64,000 bases of DNA. Origin: Bidens hawaiensis. Taxonomy: Eukaryota; Streptophyta; Magnoliopsida; Asterales; Asteraceae. The stretch covers positions 496,001 to 560,000 of the forward strand of contig JAIQDT010000841.1 of assembly GCA_021521415.1 (NCBI GenBank), given 5' to 3'. The notes beneath the pieces are model-generated. The model was not told the DNA's origin. It saw only the letters and a program-made list of their open reading frames with translations, and did not search any database. Shown here in pieces: positions 32,443 to 43,930 of this stretch; positions within the stretch are counted from its first letter, which is position 1; every line of letters begins with the position of its first letter. A program made the position numbers and the translations under genes.

Positions 32443-34028
32443 TTAACAGTGTTTCTTAGCATCAAGGAACGATCTTCTTGTAAGTAGCTGTAGTTTCCTG
32501 AAGTTCATGTTTTCAGTGGTGAGGATTTCAGCAGGAGTCTTCAACAGTGGGGTCCGGTTATTGTTGACCCGCGCTGAAGAATTTGCCTTGTTTTTGTTGC
32601 CAATCAAAGACCTGGCATCGAATTGTTTTGATGATTCTGTAGAGGGTTGGAGCCTTGACCAAATCGTCCCTTTGGCCTGTCTATTCGGTCGTGGAGTTTG
32701 AAACTCCACTTTTGGCCTTTGCTTCTGATTTCTATAGCTTAAAGTCCTTCGGTTCTTGCATATAGTTTTGCAGCAGACATTATCTCGTCCCATGTTTCAG
32801 GAATCCCGTCCCTTCCAGTCAATGTTCTGATCAAATTGTCACTTTTTACGTTTTTGTGGAACGCTCCTCGCAACATATCCTCACTGACCCCACCGATATT
32901 GAGACTTTCGTTATTGAATCGAGTTATGAAGTCCTCGATGGATTCATTACTTCGCCTTATCACATCTAAAATCTCGGAAGGATCCCGAGTATGCTTCTTC
33001 TGCTGACTAAAATGCTGGGAAAATTTGGCTACAAAGTCATCCCAGCTCTTGATTTGTCCGTCCGGAAGCTTCTCAAACCACTCCCGTGCTGCACCAGTGA
33101 ATGTTAATGCGAACATCTGACACCAGTAAGGAAAAGTCCAACCGCTGACTCCTCCTACAGCCACAAAGTTCAGTATGTGATCATTGTGATCAGTAATCCC
33201 ATCGTATTTCACTACGGATATTTGGAGTTTCGTATTAACCTGGAATGGGGCAGTTGCAATACGTGCAATAAACTTTGATTTTTCAACGAAGGCTGTAGGA
33301 CGATACGGCTAGGTAAAGTCCTCCTCCGCGTCACTATGGTATTCGCCTTGACGGACTACCACCTGCGGACGACTAATTCCTTCATGCGAATGAAGTCAGC
33401 TATCGTCGTTGTAGTAACTGACATCACCTGGGCGATATGACGAAACTTAACTGTCATACTCGTCTCGGTGGTAGGGTACACGCATGACCATGCGAGGACG
33501 GAAATGCCTTCTCCAAGCTTCCCTATGATCTCTTTCCGTTTGAACACTGTGACGGATCTGACTCCTCCTCACTGTTGCAAGAGGAGAAGGAGACCTCCCA
33601 GGAGTTTCATCATAAGTCAGAGTACGAGCATGGAGTCGCTCTTCACGCATCATATGCTCGTACTTGGCAACAACATTCTCTTGCTGAATTCGGAACCACT
33701 CATCAGGAGATAAGGGTCCCCAAGCTTTGAAGCTACGATGATGAGTTCTCACCAGTTCAGAATTGTCAGAATCATCTTCTAGACCTAATTCTGTATGAGT
33801 CCGGCAATTTTCTCTCGTGATTCTCTCCGGATTGCCAGGATTGGAACCTCCTGGCGCCTTGACATGCCCTAGGTCCGTTGGAGTAGGACCTCCTAGTACC
33901 GTGACATGCCCTAGGTCACCTGGAGTGGAACCTCCAGGTGCTTCGATATCATCAATACGTCTAGCAAATATAGAGGTTTCCATCGACCCTTCAGGAAGAT
34001 TACTCATATCATACGAACCAAAAACCAA
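32443..34028 (-). pseudogene. Tat gag, frameshifted
   Basis: N part 34028-33447 starts MVFGSYDMSNLPEG about 43 bases after the LTR and contains three repeats of a PGGSTPGDLGHV-like unit. The gag core is at 33212-32739 (ALTFTGAAREWFEKLPDGQI, then SWDDFVAKFSQHFSQQKKHT), a recognisable retrotransposon gag domain. The C part is at 32793-32443, basic and without a clear zinc knuckle. Frame changes occur near 33400 and 32760. Confidence 0.82.
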
Positions 34029-34052
34029 CAGAAAACTCTTACCGTTCTAACA

Positions 34053-34070
34053 CCAAAACGGATGGCGCCA
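34053..34070 (-). promoter_or_regulatory. Primer binding site of the Tat element
   Basis: On the minus strand, one base inside the 5' LTR end, reads TGGCGCCATCCGTTTTGG. TGGCGCC-type sites are usual in Tat/Athila elements and differ from the tRNA-iMet type used by the Tekay and copia elements here. Confidence 0.7.
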
Positions 34071-34071
34071 A

Positions 34072-34881
34072 TGAAGAAACACTGATTCAATCCCCTTAAC
34101 GGGTCCTGGATCTAATGAGTCCACAGGGTAGGATACAAACAACAACCAACTACGATATGAGCACAACCTCCGGAAGTCCAGTGAAAGAAACCTGCAAAAC
34201 AAGCACCGTGAGCTCGTTACAGGAAGGACAAGAGGGGGGTCTTCCCGTAACCACCCTCCGGCGTGAGAATAAGTACAGTTCTAAAGGAGAGAAAGTTCTT
34301 AAGTATTTTTAGTGGATAGTGAGGAGTGAATGTCTTACCTCATGGAGATTGTGAAATATTTATAGTCGAAGAGTGTGGGAATATGATTGGGCCAGCTGTC
34401 CCGTTCTAGAAGATCTCTCGTAACCGCCTAAACACGTGCCCTTATGTAATAGGTTGGACTATACGTTGCATGTGCATGGTTATATCAACCTGGACACACG
34501 TCTCTTTATGATAGGACGAAATATATCGGGCTATGTGCACGGTTATAACAACCTGGTCAGTTGTCCTCCATTCATTGGTTGATGGGCCACGTATTCTCCA
34601 AGCAAGGATCTTGGTAAATCTTCTAGAAGGTAGTTGGTTAGTTACAGTTGTCCTGTGGCATTGCCTTACGGTCATCTTAGCGGGTGGATATGTTATTCTG
34701 CGGATGACTTTTGAGGGTGCCTGGATGCTTCCGCGCATGGCCCTTAGGACGTAACGTTGTTCCTCCTTTAGAAAATTATGCGGGTGATCCGTATATCCCG
34801 TGGGTGGCATATGAAGGGCTTCCCTCTGACCGCGGGTGATACTTATTGGTATTTTAGTATTTTTGATACCATACCTCTATA
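34072..34881 (-). repeat. 5' LTR of the Tat element
   Basis: 810 bp, TGAAGAAACACTG to CCTCTATA on the plus strand, followed by the second GGCTT. TATTTATAG near 34357 is TATA-like on the minus strand. It differs from the left LTR by scattered substitutions and small indels. Confidence 0.93.
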
Positions 34882-34886
34882 GGCTT

Positions 34887-35255
34887 TGTGCGTTCCTCTT
34901 GGGCCAAATAGCACGACGCCCACAACCCTACCTAGCCGACCTAAACACTCCTTTGTCAGATCCATTTCACGCATGAATTCATGCTTTAGCCACTGTAGCT
35001 CTTATGTATTTATTTAATTGAATTAATTTAGTCCATACATATTATTTAAATGAACGTCTAGCTAGGATCTTTAATTAAATCACTCAGTTTGAGGAAAACG
35101 ACAATCTAAGTCAAAAATCACATTTTTTTCAATGTTTAGTGAAAACGTCATTTTTTTCTGGTTTCCCAAAAATGGCTAGATTACATTCCATGTTTTGAAC
35201 TTTATCAATCTAATAAACTCGAACAAGTGTTCTGCAAATTTTTAGCTCAAATCGA
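34887..35255 (-). repeat. Family C LTR-like segment, right of the Tat element
   Basis: Continues the sequence interrupted at 20771 (the two GGCTT copies mark the join). No gene. It runs into the family C block at 35256, which carries the promoter of the same LTR. Confidence 0.55.
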
Positions 35256-37353
35256 TCATTGCAAGACCACCCTTTTAACAATTCTATAAGCCACTAATGC
35301 GAGATCTAGGTTCTAACACTTCATCATGGCCAAGAACCAAACTTCATGGATTCTTGTGCCCCGATCTACCATTATATGGTTTATACAACCTTATATCTAA
35401 CATAAAACACAACCTTTAATCAAGATGTTACCGTTTTCCTTTCTTGAACTTGGTCCGAGTTAAGAACGGGATTTAGAGCTTGCTTGTTGATGAGCCTTCT
35501 TCCACAAAGATGATATAATAATCTCTTTGGATCTTGATCTTTGAAAGGATTTGTGTAGTGAGTATTTGGCTTAAATGTGTGTGTGTTTTTTTAAAGGTAG
35601 GCTATGGTGTAAAATGGATGGAAATAGAAAGGATTAGAGTTTAAGGGGTATTTATACTCCTTTAAGCCCATGGACCTTAGGCCCATCTTTTCTTTTTGGT
35701 CTATAGTTAATTCCATTTAATTAGCATACTTATCCTTCCATCCTTATTATTTTATTAATTTTCTACTAACTCAAGAAAACTTTTTCATCATAAACAAATA
35801 ATATATTAAATATTAATTTCAGAAATTTAGGGATGTTACATGTAATTAACTCCATATTATTTATTATATATAGTAGAACACAAATTTATTGTTTTAATAT
35901 TTATTATTATTCATAAAATTGAATCATGTCCTTCAATTTAATATATCTAACTAAAAAGGTTAAAAAATTTTAATAAAAAATGTGCATTTATATATTTCAG
36001 TTTTTATATAATTCCCTTAGTTTATCCTTAATATAACATATTTAAACACATTTCAAATTCGGAATTTGATCAATTTTAAATAATTTTAAAGGTTTTAATA
36101 CCCTACTTAATTTTAAACCCATTACAAAATTATATATAATTTTTGCAAGTTTTCAAATTAACCAATTTGATTTTTGTAATTATGTCTAAATTAAATAGTT
36201 AAATTAGTATAATTAATTAGTAAAATTAGTATAATACAACTTTATTGTTTCTATTTAACTTAATACATCTAAATAAAAAGTCTTTAAATGTAACTAAAAT
36301 AAAAGTTAAATTAAAACATCCTTAATAATAAAATATAACTTTATTTATTTCAGTTTGTATATAATTTCATAATTCAATTTAAAATGAAAATAGTCATTAT
36401 AATCAATTTTCTATTTGTAATTCAAATTAATTAACAATGTAACTAGTTTAATCGGTTAATCTAAAATTATAAATTTCTTAAAATACACCTTTTTAAATTT
36501 TAAGTACTTGCCAAAATTCTAATAAAATGTTTCGTTAAAATCCATTAATCGTTGCATATTTTTATTTATGGTTTATGATAAATTCTGTATTATTATGATA
36601 ACTTCTGTATTATATATCTTGAAAGACCTAAATTTTGTTTTATTAAATTATTCAAAAATATAAATACAGTAAAATAATTTAAATAGTTTTAATTTTAAAA
36701 TTAAACTTTTCATTCACAAATTATGATGATTCAAAAGTTTTTCTATAATAATATATTATATTTCAAAATTTTGTTTATAATCGTAAGGCCTCTTTCCTGG
36801 TGTCCTACATTGGCGTTGGATTTACTCATAAACACACTTCTAAATATCGGAATTAAATAAAACCTTTTGCGGAAACGTAACTTCAATCATTCGTTACAAA
36901 ACATTTAAACTTGTCTTTAAAAAAATAACATAAAAACATCGTATTTAAAAATCATGACAAATCTTCAGATGTCAGCTTCCTTAGTTTCTGCCACGTGTTT
37001 CCCTCAAGCCAGCTGCTTCAGTCAAGCCAGCTGCTTCAGCCTATTTACCTGCCTACAAACTAAAAGTCAGCTATGCTGAGTGAGTTCTAGTTAATCAGGC
37101 AACATACAATACATACATAAATACATACATACATGCATATCAGAAGATACATATCTCTTAAAAGAACATTTACTATTGTCCATACGAGGAACATTATGTA
37201 TTATCCATAGAAGGAATAATCTATATTATCCATAGAAGGAACAACGTGTATTATCCATTGAAGGAACACTATATAATATCCACCAGAAGGATCGACGTTT
37301 ATTATCCATTTAAGGAGAATATACTTTATTATATAATATCCATTTAAGGAACA
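35256..37353 (-). repeat. Family C block, copy 1 (2.1 kb)
   Basis: Matches 40303-42475 at high identity, in the same orientation. From left to right: LTR promoter part with a minus-strand TATA (AGTATAAATA, 35649-35658); the LTR start TGTAACATCCC on the minus strand near 35838; a very AT-rich non-coding stretch (35840-36784); then an LTR end part starting CGTAAGGCC (36785) with the ATTATCCATAGAAGGAA tandem repeats (37180-37345). No coding frame. Confidence 0.8.
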
Positions 37354-37356
37354 TAG

Positions 37357-37749
37357 CTTAAGTGGTAAGTTTATGCTATGTGAATGTTTATGAACGAAGT
37401 ATGTATGATATATGAATGTCTATGAATGATGTATGAATATTATATGAAAGTTATAAAAAAGACTAAGTGTATGTATGAAAGTAATAAATATAAATATAAA
37501 GAAGATAATGTATGGTTGTATGGTTATATTGTGGTATGCTTAAAGGGTTGCAGACCCTAATAATATCTGCAAAGGTTACAGGGTTGCAGGAAGGTTACAG
37601 GGTTGTAGATCCTTATAATATCTGCGAAGGTTATAGGGCGAAAGGCTCTTTAAAACGAATAAATAGCTATGTATGTAATGTACAGGCTAAAAGAATGAAA
37701 GAATGAACAAGCAGTAGGTTATGCCACTCAGTCGTTTAGTGATGAGGTT
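37357..37749 (+). repeat. Family C LTR-like segment joined to truncated gag, copy 1
   Basis: Matches 45389-45791. CTTAAGTGGTAAGTTTATG is followed by three to four copies of GGGTTGCAGACCCTTATAAT-like repeats. At about 37706 it passes directly into the middle of gag without a primer site or gag N-terminus. The same join occurs in copy 2. Confidence 0.7.
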
Positions 37750-38631
37750 ATGTACTGGTGGGAAGCTGTGGAGCAGAGGAAAATCCGAGAAGAGATTAAA
37801 GCTATGAGGTGGGATAACTTAAAGGATATGGTTATGAACCGGTTTTGTGTTGATGATGAGGTTGAGAGGGCTGAGTTGAAGTTTCTGAGTTTGAAGGCGG
37901 GGAAAATGACACACCACGAGTACACTACTGAATTCAACCGTAGGTTTAAGTTGGTGCCTGACACGGTGAACACTGAAGTAAAGAGGATCAAGTGCTACAT
38001 CAGAGGACTTCCACAGAACGTCTGCATCTTAGTCAGGGCAAGTAAACCTGCTACCTTTGACTCTGCAATCGAACTCGCAGAGATGGTTTACGATGACTTG
38101 GTTTTGGACGATGTGGTGTTAGAAGAGAAGAATGAGAAGAAATTTGTTGCTCCCACTAAACGAACCGGTACTCAGTTGTGGAACCCTAAGGATAAGAGAC
38201 AGAAAGTGTGGGAAAAGAAGTCGTGCAAGACATGTGGAAAGATGCACGGTGGCGAGTGCAAGTGGGGTGTTGGAACTGATGTTTGTCACAAATGTGGTAA
38301 GGAGCATGGAGGAGAGTGCAGCGTTAGAACAAACGCCTGTTATAAGTGCAGGAAGGTGGGACACTATGCTCATGAGTGCAGTGAGAAACCAGCATGTTTC
38401 CAATGTGGCAAGACGGGTCACATGGCCAGGGAGTGTACAGAAGTTGGAAGAAGCGGAAAGAAATATGTTGAACCATCAAGGCCAAAGACTAGAGCCTACA
38501 TGCTGACCCAGGAACAGGCCAAGCAGATCCTAGATGTCGTGACAGGTACGTTTCTAGTAAACGGTATTTCTGCTTTTGTGTTGTTTCACTTAGGTGCAAA
38601 TAAAAGTTTTGTAGCTACGACATTTAGTTAG
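37750..38631 (+). pseudogene. Family C gag and protease start, copy 1
   Basis: 293 codons; the true gag N-terminus is missing. The gag core is at residues 1-130 (FCVDDEVERAELKFLSLKAG, EYTTEFNRRFKLVPD). There are four Cys/His clusters: two short ones of CxxCxxxHxxxC type (CKTCGKMHGGEC, CHKCGKEHGGEC) and two normal CCHC knuckles (CYKCRKVGHYAHEC, CFQCGKTGHMAREC). The protease follows, but the expected D-S/T-G-A motif reads FHLGANKSF, so the catalytic aspartate is absent. The frame ends at TAG after ATTFS. The frame and lesions are shared with copy 2. Confidence 0.85.
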
Positions 38632-39224
38632 TTTTTTAGCCTGAAACTTATACCGTAGAAATCGCTAGTGAAACCTCGGTTAGGATAATGAGAATTGTTA
38701 AGGATTGTAAGATAGAGTTAGAGGGACGTGAGTTCCCTGTTACCCTGTGTGTTATGGCCTTAGGAGGATTCGATGTGGTTTTAGGAATGGATTGGCTATC
38801 TGAGTTTGAGGCTCAGATAGTGTGTAATAGTAGGTTGATAAGGTTAAAGTCCTTGGATGGTGGTACGGTGACGGTTTATGGTGATAAAGGAAATTCAATG
38901 CTTAATGTCATTTCGATGATAAAAGCCGAATGTTTGTTAAGGCAAGGGTGCGGTGCCTACCTGGCGTATGTTGTCGAATTTACGGCCGAGACTAAAGAAG
39001 TAAAAGTTGTTCATGTTATGCACGACTACCCAGAAGTGTTCCCTGAGGACCTTCCGGGGTTTCCACCGGAGCGAGAGGTAGAATTCCAGATAGATTTAAT
39101 ACCAGGAGCACAGCCTGTCGTGAAAGCACCTTACCGCCTGGCACCATCTGAGATGAAAGAATTGATGTACCAACTACAAGAACTCCTCAATAAAGGTTTT
39201 ATAAGATCGAGTGTTTCCCCGTAG
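38632..39224 (+). pseudogene. Family C protease C part and RT start, copy 1
   Basis: From 38688: GFDVVLGMDWLSEFEAQIVC is the second half of the gypsy protease. Then [20 protein letters not shown] and AQPVVKAPYRLAPSEMKELM lead into RT. The frame ends at TAG 39222-39224, followed by readable RT text (GAPVLFVQKKDGSM) in the same frame, then a TGA. About 70 residues of the RT palm are missing between 39300 and 39330: VKNR-type text runs straight into MDMMN-type text. Confidence 0.85.
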
Positions 39225-39351
39225 GGCGCACCGGTGTTGTTTGTTCAGAAGAAGGACGGAAGTATGAGAATGTGAATAGACTATCGTGATTTGAATAAGC
39301 TTACGGTGAAGAACAGAATTTATGGATATGATGAATAGCGTATGTTGACCA

Positions 39352-40302
39352 ATGTTAGATAAGTCACTCATCATTTTCATTGACGATATATTGATTTATT
39401 CTAAGAGCGAATCTGACCACGCTGAGCATCTACGAGAAGTATTGGATATTTTGAAGGAAGAGAAACTGTCTTCTAAGTTTTTGAAGTGCGCGCTCCGGTT
39501 GCGTGAGGTACAGTTTCTAGGTCACGTAATCAACCCTGAAGGGATTACTGTTGATCCAGCTAAGATTGACGCAATAATGAATTGGAAGACTCCGCAGAAC
39601 CCGACTGATATACGAAGCTTCTTAGGGTTGGCTGTCTATTATAGGAGATTCATTGAAGGCTTTTCCAAGATAACCGCACCATTGACCGGAATGACCCAGA
39701 AGTCTATAGTGTTTAATTGGGGTAAGTTTCAGGAGGAGGCTTTTGAGGAATTGAAGAAAATACTCACACAAGCTCCAATCCTTGCTCTACCCGGTGGTGA
39801 CGAGGATTTGGTTATTTATACTGATGCCTCGCGTCGTGGGTTAGGTTGTGTGTTGATGCAACAAGGAAAATTGATAGATTATGCGTCCAAACAGTTGAAG
39901 GTTCATGAGAGTACCTACCCGACGCACGACTTAGAGCTAGCAGTAGTAGTGCATGTTCGCAAGATATGGAAACATTACCTATATGGTACTAAGTGTACTA
40001 TTTACACCGATCATAAGAGTTTGAAGTACTTCTTCGGGTAGAAAGAGTTGAACATGTGGCAGAGGATATGGCTGGAGTTGATAAAGGACTATGACTGTGA
40101 TATCAAATACTATCCTGGTAAGTCTAATGTGGTTGCTGACGCACTAAGCCGTAAGAATGAAGAAGTCATCGCAACAATGAAGTCGTATAAGATGATCATT
40201 AACTCATATCTCTTCGGAGAAATCATCAAGGTACAGTCAAAGGTGCGTGTAGATCAAGAAGGAAAGAATCTTCGGACATCAAGACGAGCTGATGAACAAC
40301 AC
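39352..40302 (+). pseudogene. Family C RT C part and RNase H, copy 1
   Basis: [17 protein letters not shown] has the catalytic [22 protein letters not shown] and the RNase H text [17 protein letters not shown] and [12 protein letters not shown] follow. A TAG at 40039-40041 breaks the frame, which continues to [13 protein letters not shown] near 40150. At 40303 it is cut by the second family C block. Integrase is absent. Confidence 0.87.
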
Positions 40303-42149
40303 TCATTGCAAGACCACCCTTTTAACGATTCTATAAGCCACTAATGCGAGATCTAGGTTCTAACACTTCATCATGGCCAAGAACCAAACTTCATGGATTC
40401 TTGTGCCCCGATCTACCATTATATGGTTTATACAACCTTATATCTAACATAAAACACAACCTTTAATCAAGATGTTACCGTTTTCCTTTCTTGAACTTGG
40501 TCCGAGTTAAGAACGGGATTTAGAGCTTGCTTGTTGATGAGCCTTCTTCCACAAAGATGATATAATAATCTCTTTGGATCTTGATCTTTGAAAGGATTTG
40601 TGTAGTGAGTATTTGGCTTAAATGTGTGTGTGTTTTTTTAAAGGTAGGCTATGGTGTAAAATGGATGGAAATAGAAAGGATTAGAGTTTAAGGGGTATTT
40701 ATACTCCTTTAAGCCCATGGACCTTAGGCCCATCTTTTCTTTTTAGTCTATAGTTAATTCCATTTAATTAGCATACTTATCCTTCCATCCTTATTATTTT
40801 ATTAATTTTCTACTAACTCAAGTAACTTTTTCATCATAAACAAATAATATATTAAATATTATTCTCAGAAATTTAGGGATGTTACATGTAATTATCTCCA
40901 TATTATTTATTATATATAGTAGAGCACAAATTTATTTTTTTAATATTTTTTATTATTCATAAAATTGAATCATGTCCTTCAATTTAATATATCTAACTAA
41001 AAAGGTTAAAAAATTTTAATAAAAAATGTGCATTTATATATTTCAGTTTTTATATAATTCCCTTAGTTTATCCTTAATATAACATATTTAAACACATTTC
41101 AAATTCGGAATTTGATCAATTTTAAATAATTTTAAAGGTTTTAATACCGTACTTAATTTTAAACCCATTTCAAAATTATATATAATTTTTGCAAGTTTTC
41201 AAATTAACCGATTTGATTTTTGTAATTATGTCTAAATTAAATAGTTAAATTAGTATAATTAATTAGTAAAATTAGTTTAATACAACTTTATTGTTTCGAT
41301 TTAACTTAATACATCTAAATAAAAAGTCTTTAAATGTAACTAAAATAAAAGTTAAATTAAAACATCCTTTATAATAAAATATAACTTTATTTATTTCAGC
41401 TTGTATATAATTTCATAATTCAATTTAAAATGAACATAGTCATTATAGTCAATTTTCTATTTGTAATTCAAATTAATTAACAATGTAATTAGTTTAGTCG
41501 ATTAATCTAAAATTATAAATTTCTTAAAATATACCTTTTTAAATTTTAAGTACTTGCCAAAATTCTAATAAAATGTTTCGTTAAAATCCATTAATCGTTG
41601 CATATTTTTATTTATGGTTTATGATAAATTCTGTATTATTATGATAACTTCTGTATTATATATCTTGAAAGACCTAAATTTTGTTTTATTAAATTATTCA
41701 AAAATATAAATACAGTAAAATAATTTAAATAGTTTTAATTTTAAAATTAAACTTTTCATTCACAAATTATGATGATTCTAAAGTTTTTCTATAATAATAT
41801 ATTATATTTCAAAATTTTGTTTATAATCGTAAGGCCTCTTTCCTGGTGTTCTACATTGGCGTTGGATTTACTCATAAACACAGTTCTAAATATCGGAATT
41901 AAATAAAACCTTTAGCGGAAACGTAACTTCAATCATTCGTTACAAAACATTTAAACTTGTCTTTAAAAAAATAACATAAAAACATCGTATTTAAAAATCA
42001 TGACAAATCTTCAGATGTCAGCTTCCTTAGTTTCTGCCACGTGTTTCCCTCAAGCCAGCTGCTTCAGCCTATTTACCTGCCTACATACTAAAAGTCAGCT
42101 ACGCTGAGTGAGTTCTAGTTAATCAGGCAACATACAATACATACATACA

Positions 42150-42180
<31 letters not shown>

Positions 42181-42475
42181 CCGAAGATACATATTCGTAC
42201 TTAACCTGAGTTCCAGCTTTATTCTTAGCACTTAACTACTTTTATAACTTTCCATAAGAGGAATGTTACATAATATCTCTTAAAAGAACATTTACTATTG
42301 TCCATACGAGGAACATTATGTATTATCCATAGAAGGAATAATCTATATTATCCATAGAAGGAACGACGTGTATTATCCATAGAAGGAACACTATATAATA
42401 TCCACCAGAAGGATCGACGTTTATTATCCATTTAAGGAGAATATACTTTATTATATAATATCCATTTAAGGAACA
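40303..42475 (-). repeat. Family C block, copy 2 (2.2 kb)
   Basis: Direct repeat of 35256-37353. It differs by scattered substitutions, an extra stretch at about 42195-42275 and a longer ATAC run. The TATA (minus strand) is at 40696-40705, the LTR start near 40886 and the CGTAAGGCC end part at 41829. Non-coding. Confidence 0.82.
42131..42179. repeat. Microsatellite (CATA)n
   Basis: About eleven near-perfect copies of CATA/ATAC. The matching place in copy 1 (37108-37135) has only about seven. Confidence 0.9.
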
Positions 42476-43930
42476 CTAATACGGTCCATAGTCCTTATCT
42501 ACATTATCACATGCCACATATATCCGACAGAAGTTAGAGGGATTTGTCATCCTAACTTACTATGTCAAACGTAGAGTAAGCATACCTTACATACACCTGC
42601 TTATACGTACCTCATATACAATAATTATATATAACGTACCAACGTAAGCAAGCAAATTACATTATATCATACGGACACACTGGGCATCCTTCACATTAAT
42701 CTTCTAACGATCACCTTCCTTGGCAATACATACAATATCTGAAGATCGTTCACGCACCGACAAACATTCATTCATAACCTCAATATAGTAACTATCACAT
42801 AAATCATATATGGCATACGCTTACCACTTAAGGTAAGTGTATTAACATTTCAAATTGAATATGCACACAGCCCCGAAAACATAACAAGGAAATGGGGCTA
42901 GAAACTCACCTGTAAGTAATTCCTTTCTGAATTTACGGTTATGCCATTCTTGAGTTGTGCATGGCTAACAGTGTATTAATCGTAGTATCAACTATCTACT
43001 TCTAGCTATACCATACTTCTAAGTAATTGTAACCCTTAGCTGCTGAGATCCGTTGGCAGCGCCCCTGGCAGCGGGGTTCTAGGGGCCGTGGCCCCTAGCA
43101 GGGTCCAAGGGGCAGAGCCCCTGGCTGGGTTAAGTTTGGAAAAAAATTATTTTCACTAATAAGTCTTTACTAAAAACCTCATTAGAAAACTGAAGTTCAA
43201 TTATTTAATCAAATCTTCATTTTTAAACGTTACTTTTCATTATTAATTATTTACTTATCTTTAGCTCATATATCATATAAGTCCATATCTATCGTTTACG
43301 TACGTATACGCTTTCTATCTATCGTTTATTTTATAAAATCATATCAAGTCCGTATAAGTGCACTATTGACGTATAAGTGGAATCTGGCGTATAAGTTCCA
43401 CTATGGGCATGTAAGTAGATCCAGCGTATAAGTCCCTTCCAACGTATAAGTCATCCAGCATATAAGTCCCTTCCAGCGTGTAAGTTCTTTAGCGTGTATG
43501 TCAAACTTATACGTTTATATACATATACGGGCATACATACATATACGTGTATGTATATATATACGGGCGTACGCATACATACACGCTGCTTATACTTATA
43601 CGGCCATTGCTTATACTTATGCGCTTCATATATACACCCTACTTAAACTTATACGGTCATTGCACTTATAAGCTGCAAGGTTCAGTTCAACTATCTTATG
43701 ACGTATTTTTAAGGTTTTTCTTCGATTCCGGCGCCGTCAGCCACCATTAACCACCATGGTTGATCGGCGTTGGATCGTTTATGACCCAGGTAGCCTCGCG
43801 GTGTCTAGATCTGAGTTAAGGTGGTCCTTAAACTTGTTTTTGGTTCATTAAACACCCTAATAAAGCTAGATCTAGATCTAAACGGCTAATTTGGCATCAC
43901 AGGGCTGCGGTGTCAGGTTCTTTTAACATC
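42476..43930 (-). repeat. Family C LTR-like segment, minus orientation
   Basis: Continues block copy 2. Contains CACAGCCCCGAAAACATA (42860 region) and a GC-rich palindromic stretch at about 43065-43135 (CCCCTGGCAG, GGGGCCGTGGCCCC, AGGGGCAGAGCCCCTGG). These two parts form the left arm of an inverted repeat with 45085-45410. From 43340 to 43690 the octamer GTATAAGT or CTTATACG recurs about twenty times. No coding frame. Confidence 0.6.

Larger units (their letters stand above)
20772..34881 (-). mobile_element. Ty3/gypsy Tat-type element with two antisense genes, 14.1 kb
   Basis: Flanked by the 5-bp duplication GGCTT. Minus-strand order: 5' LTR (34072-34881), primer site TGGCGCCATCCG, gag, protease, RT, RNase H, a second RNase H-like domain, integrase. 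Then, on the plus strand, two tandem genes (22019-24917 and 25361-28104), then the purine tract (GTAAACTGGGGGGACT on the minus strand, 21580-21596) and 3' LTR (20772-21579). RT text such as GVPRRIVEHKLRVNPTF and the extra RNase H are typical of the Tat branch (Retand/Ogre relatives). Gag and pol carry many frame changes and lost catalytic residues. The LTRs look roughly 90-93% identical by eye, so this is much older than the Tekay and copia-1 insertions. LTR ends are TATAGAGG and TTTCTTCA on the minus strand rather than TG...CA. Confidence 0.92.

Noticed and set aside
43065..43135. GC-rich palindrome as a terminator or satellite
   Set aside because: It is part of the family C LTR and recurs in reverse at 45090-45175; no separate role can be shown.
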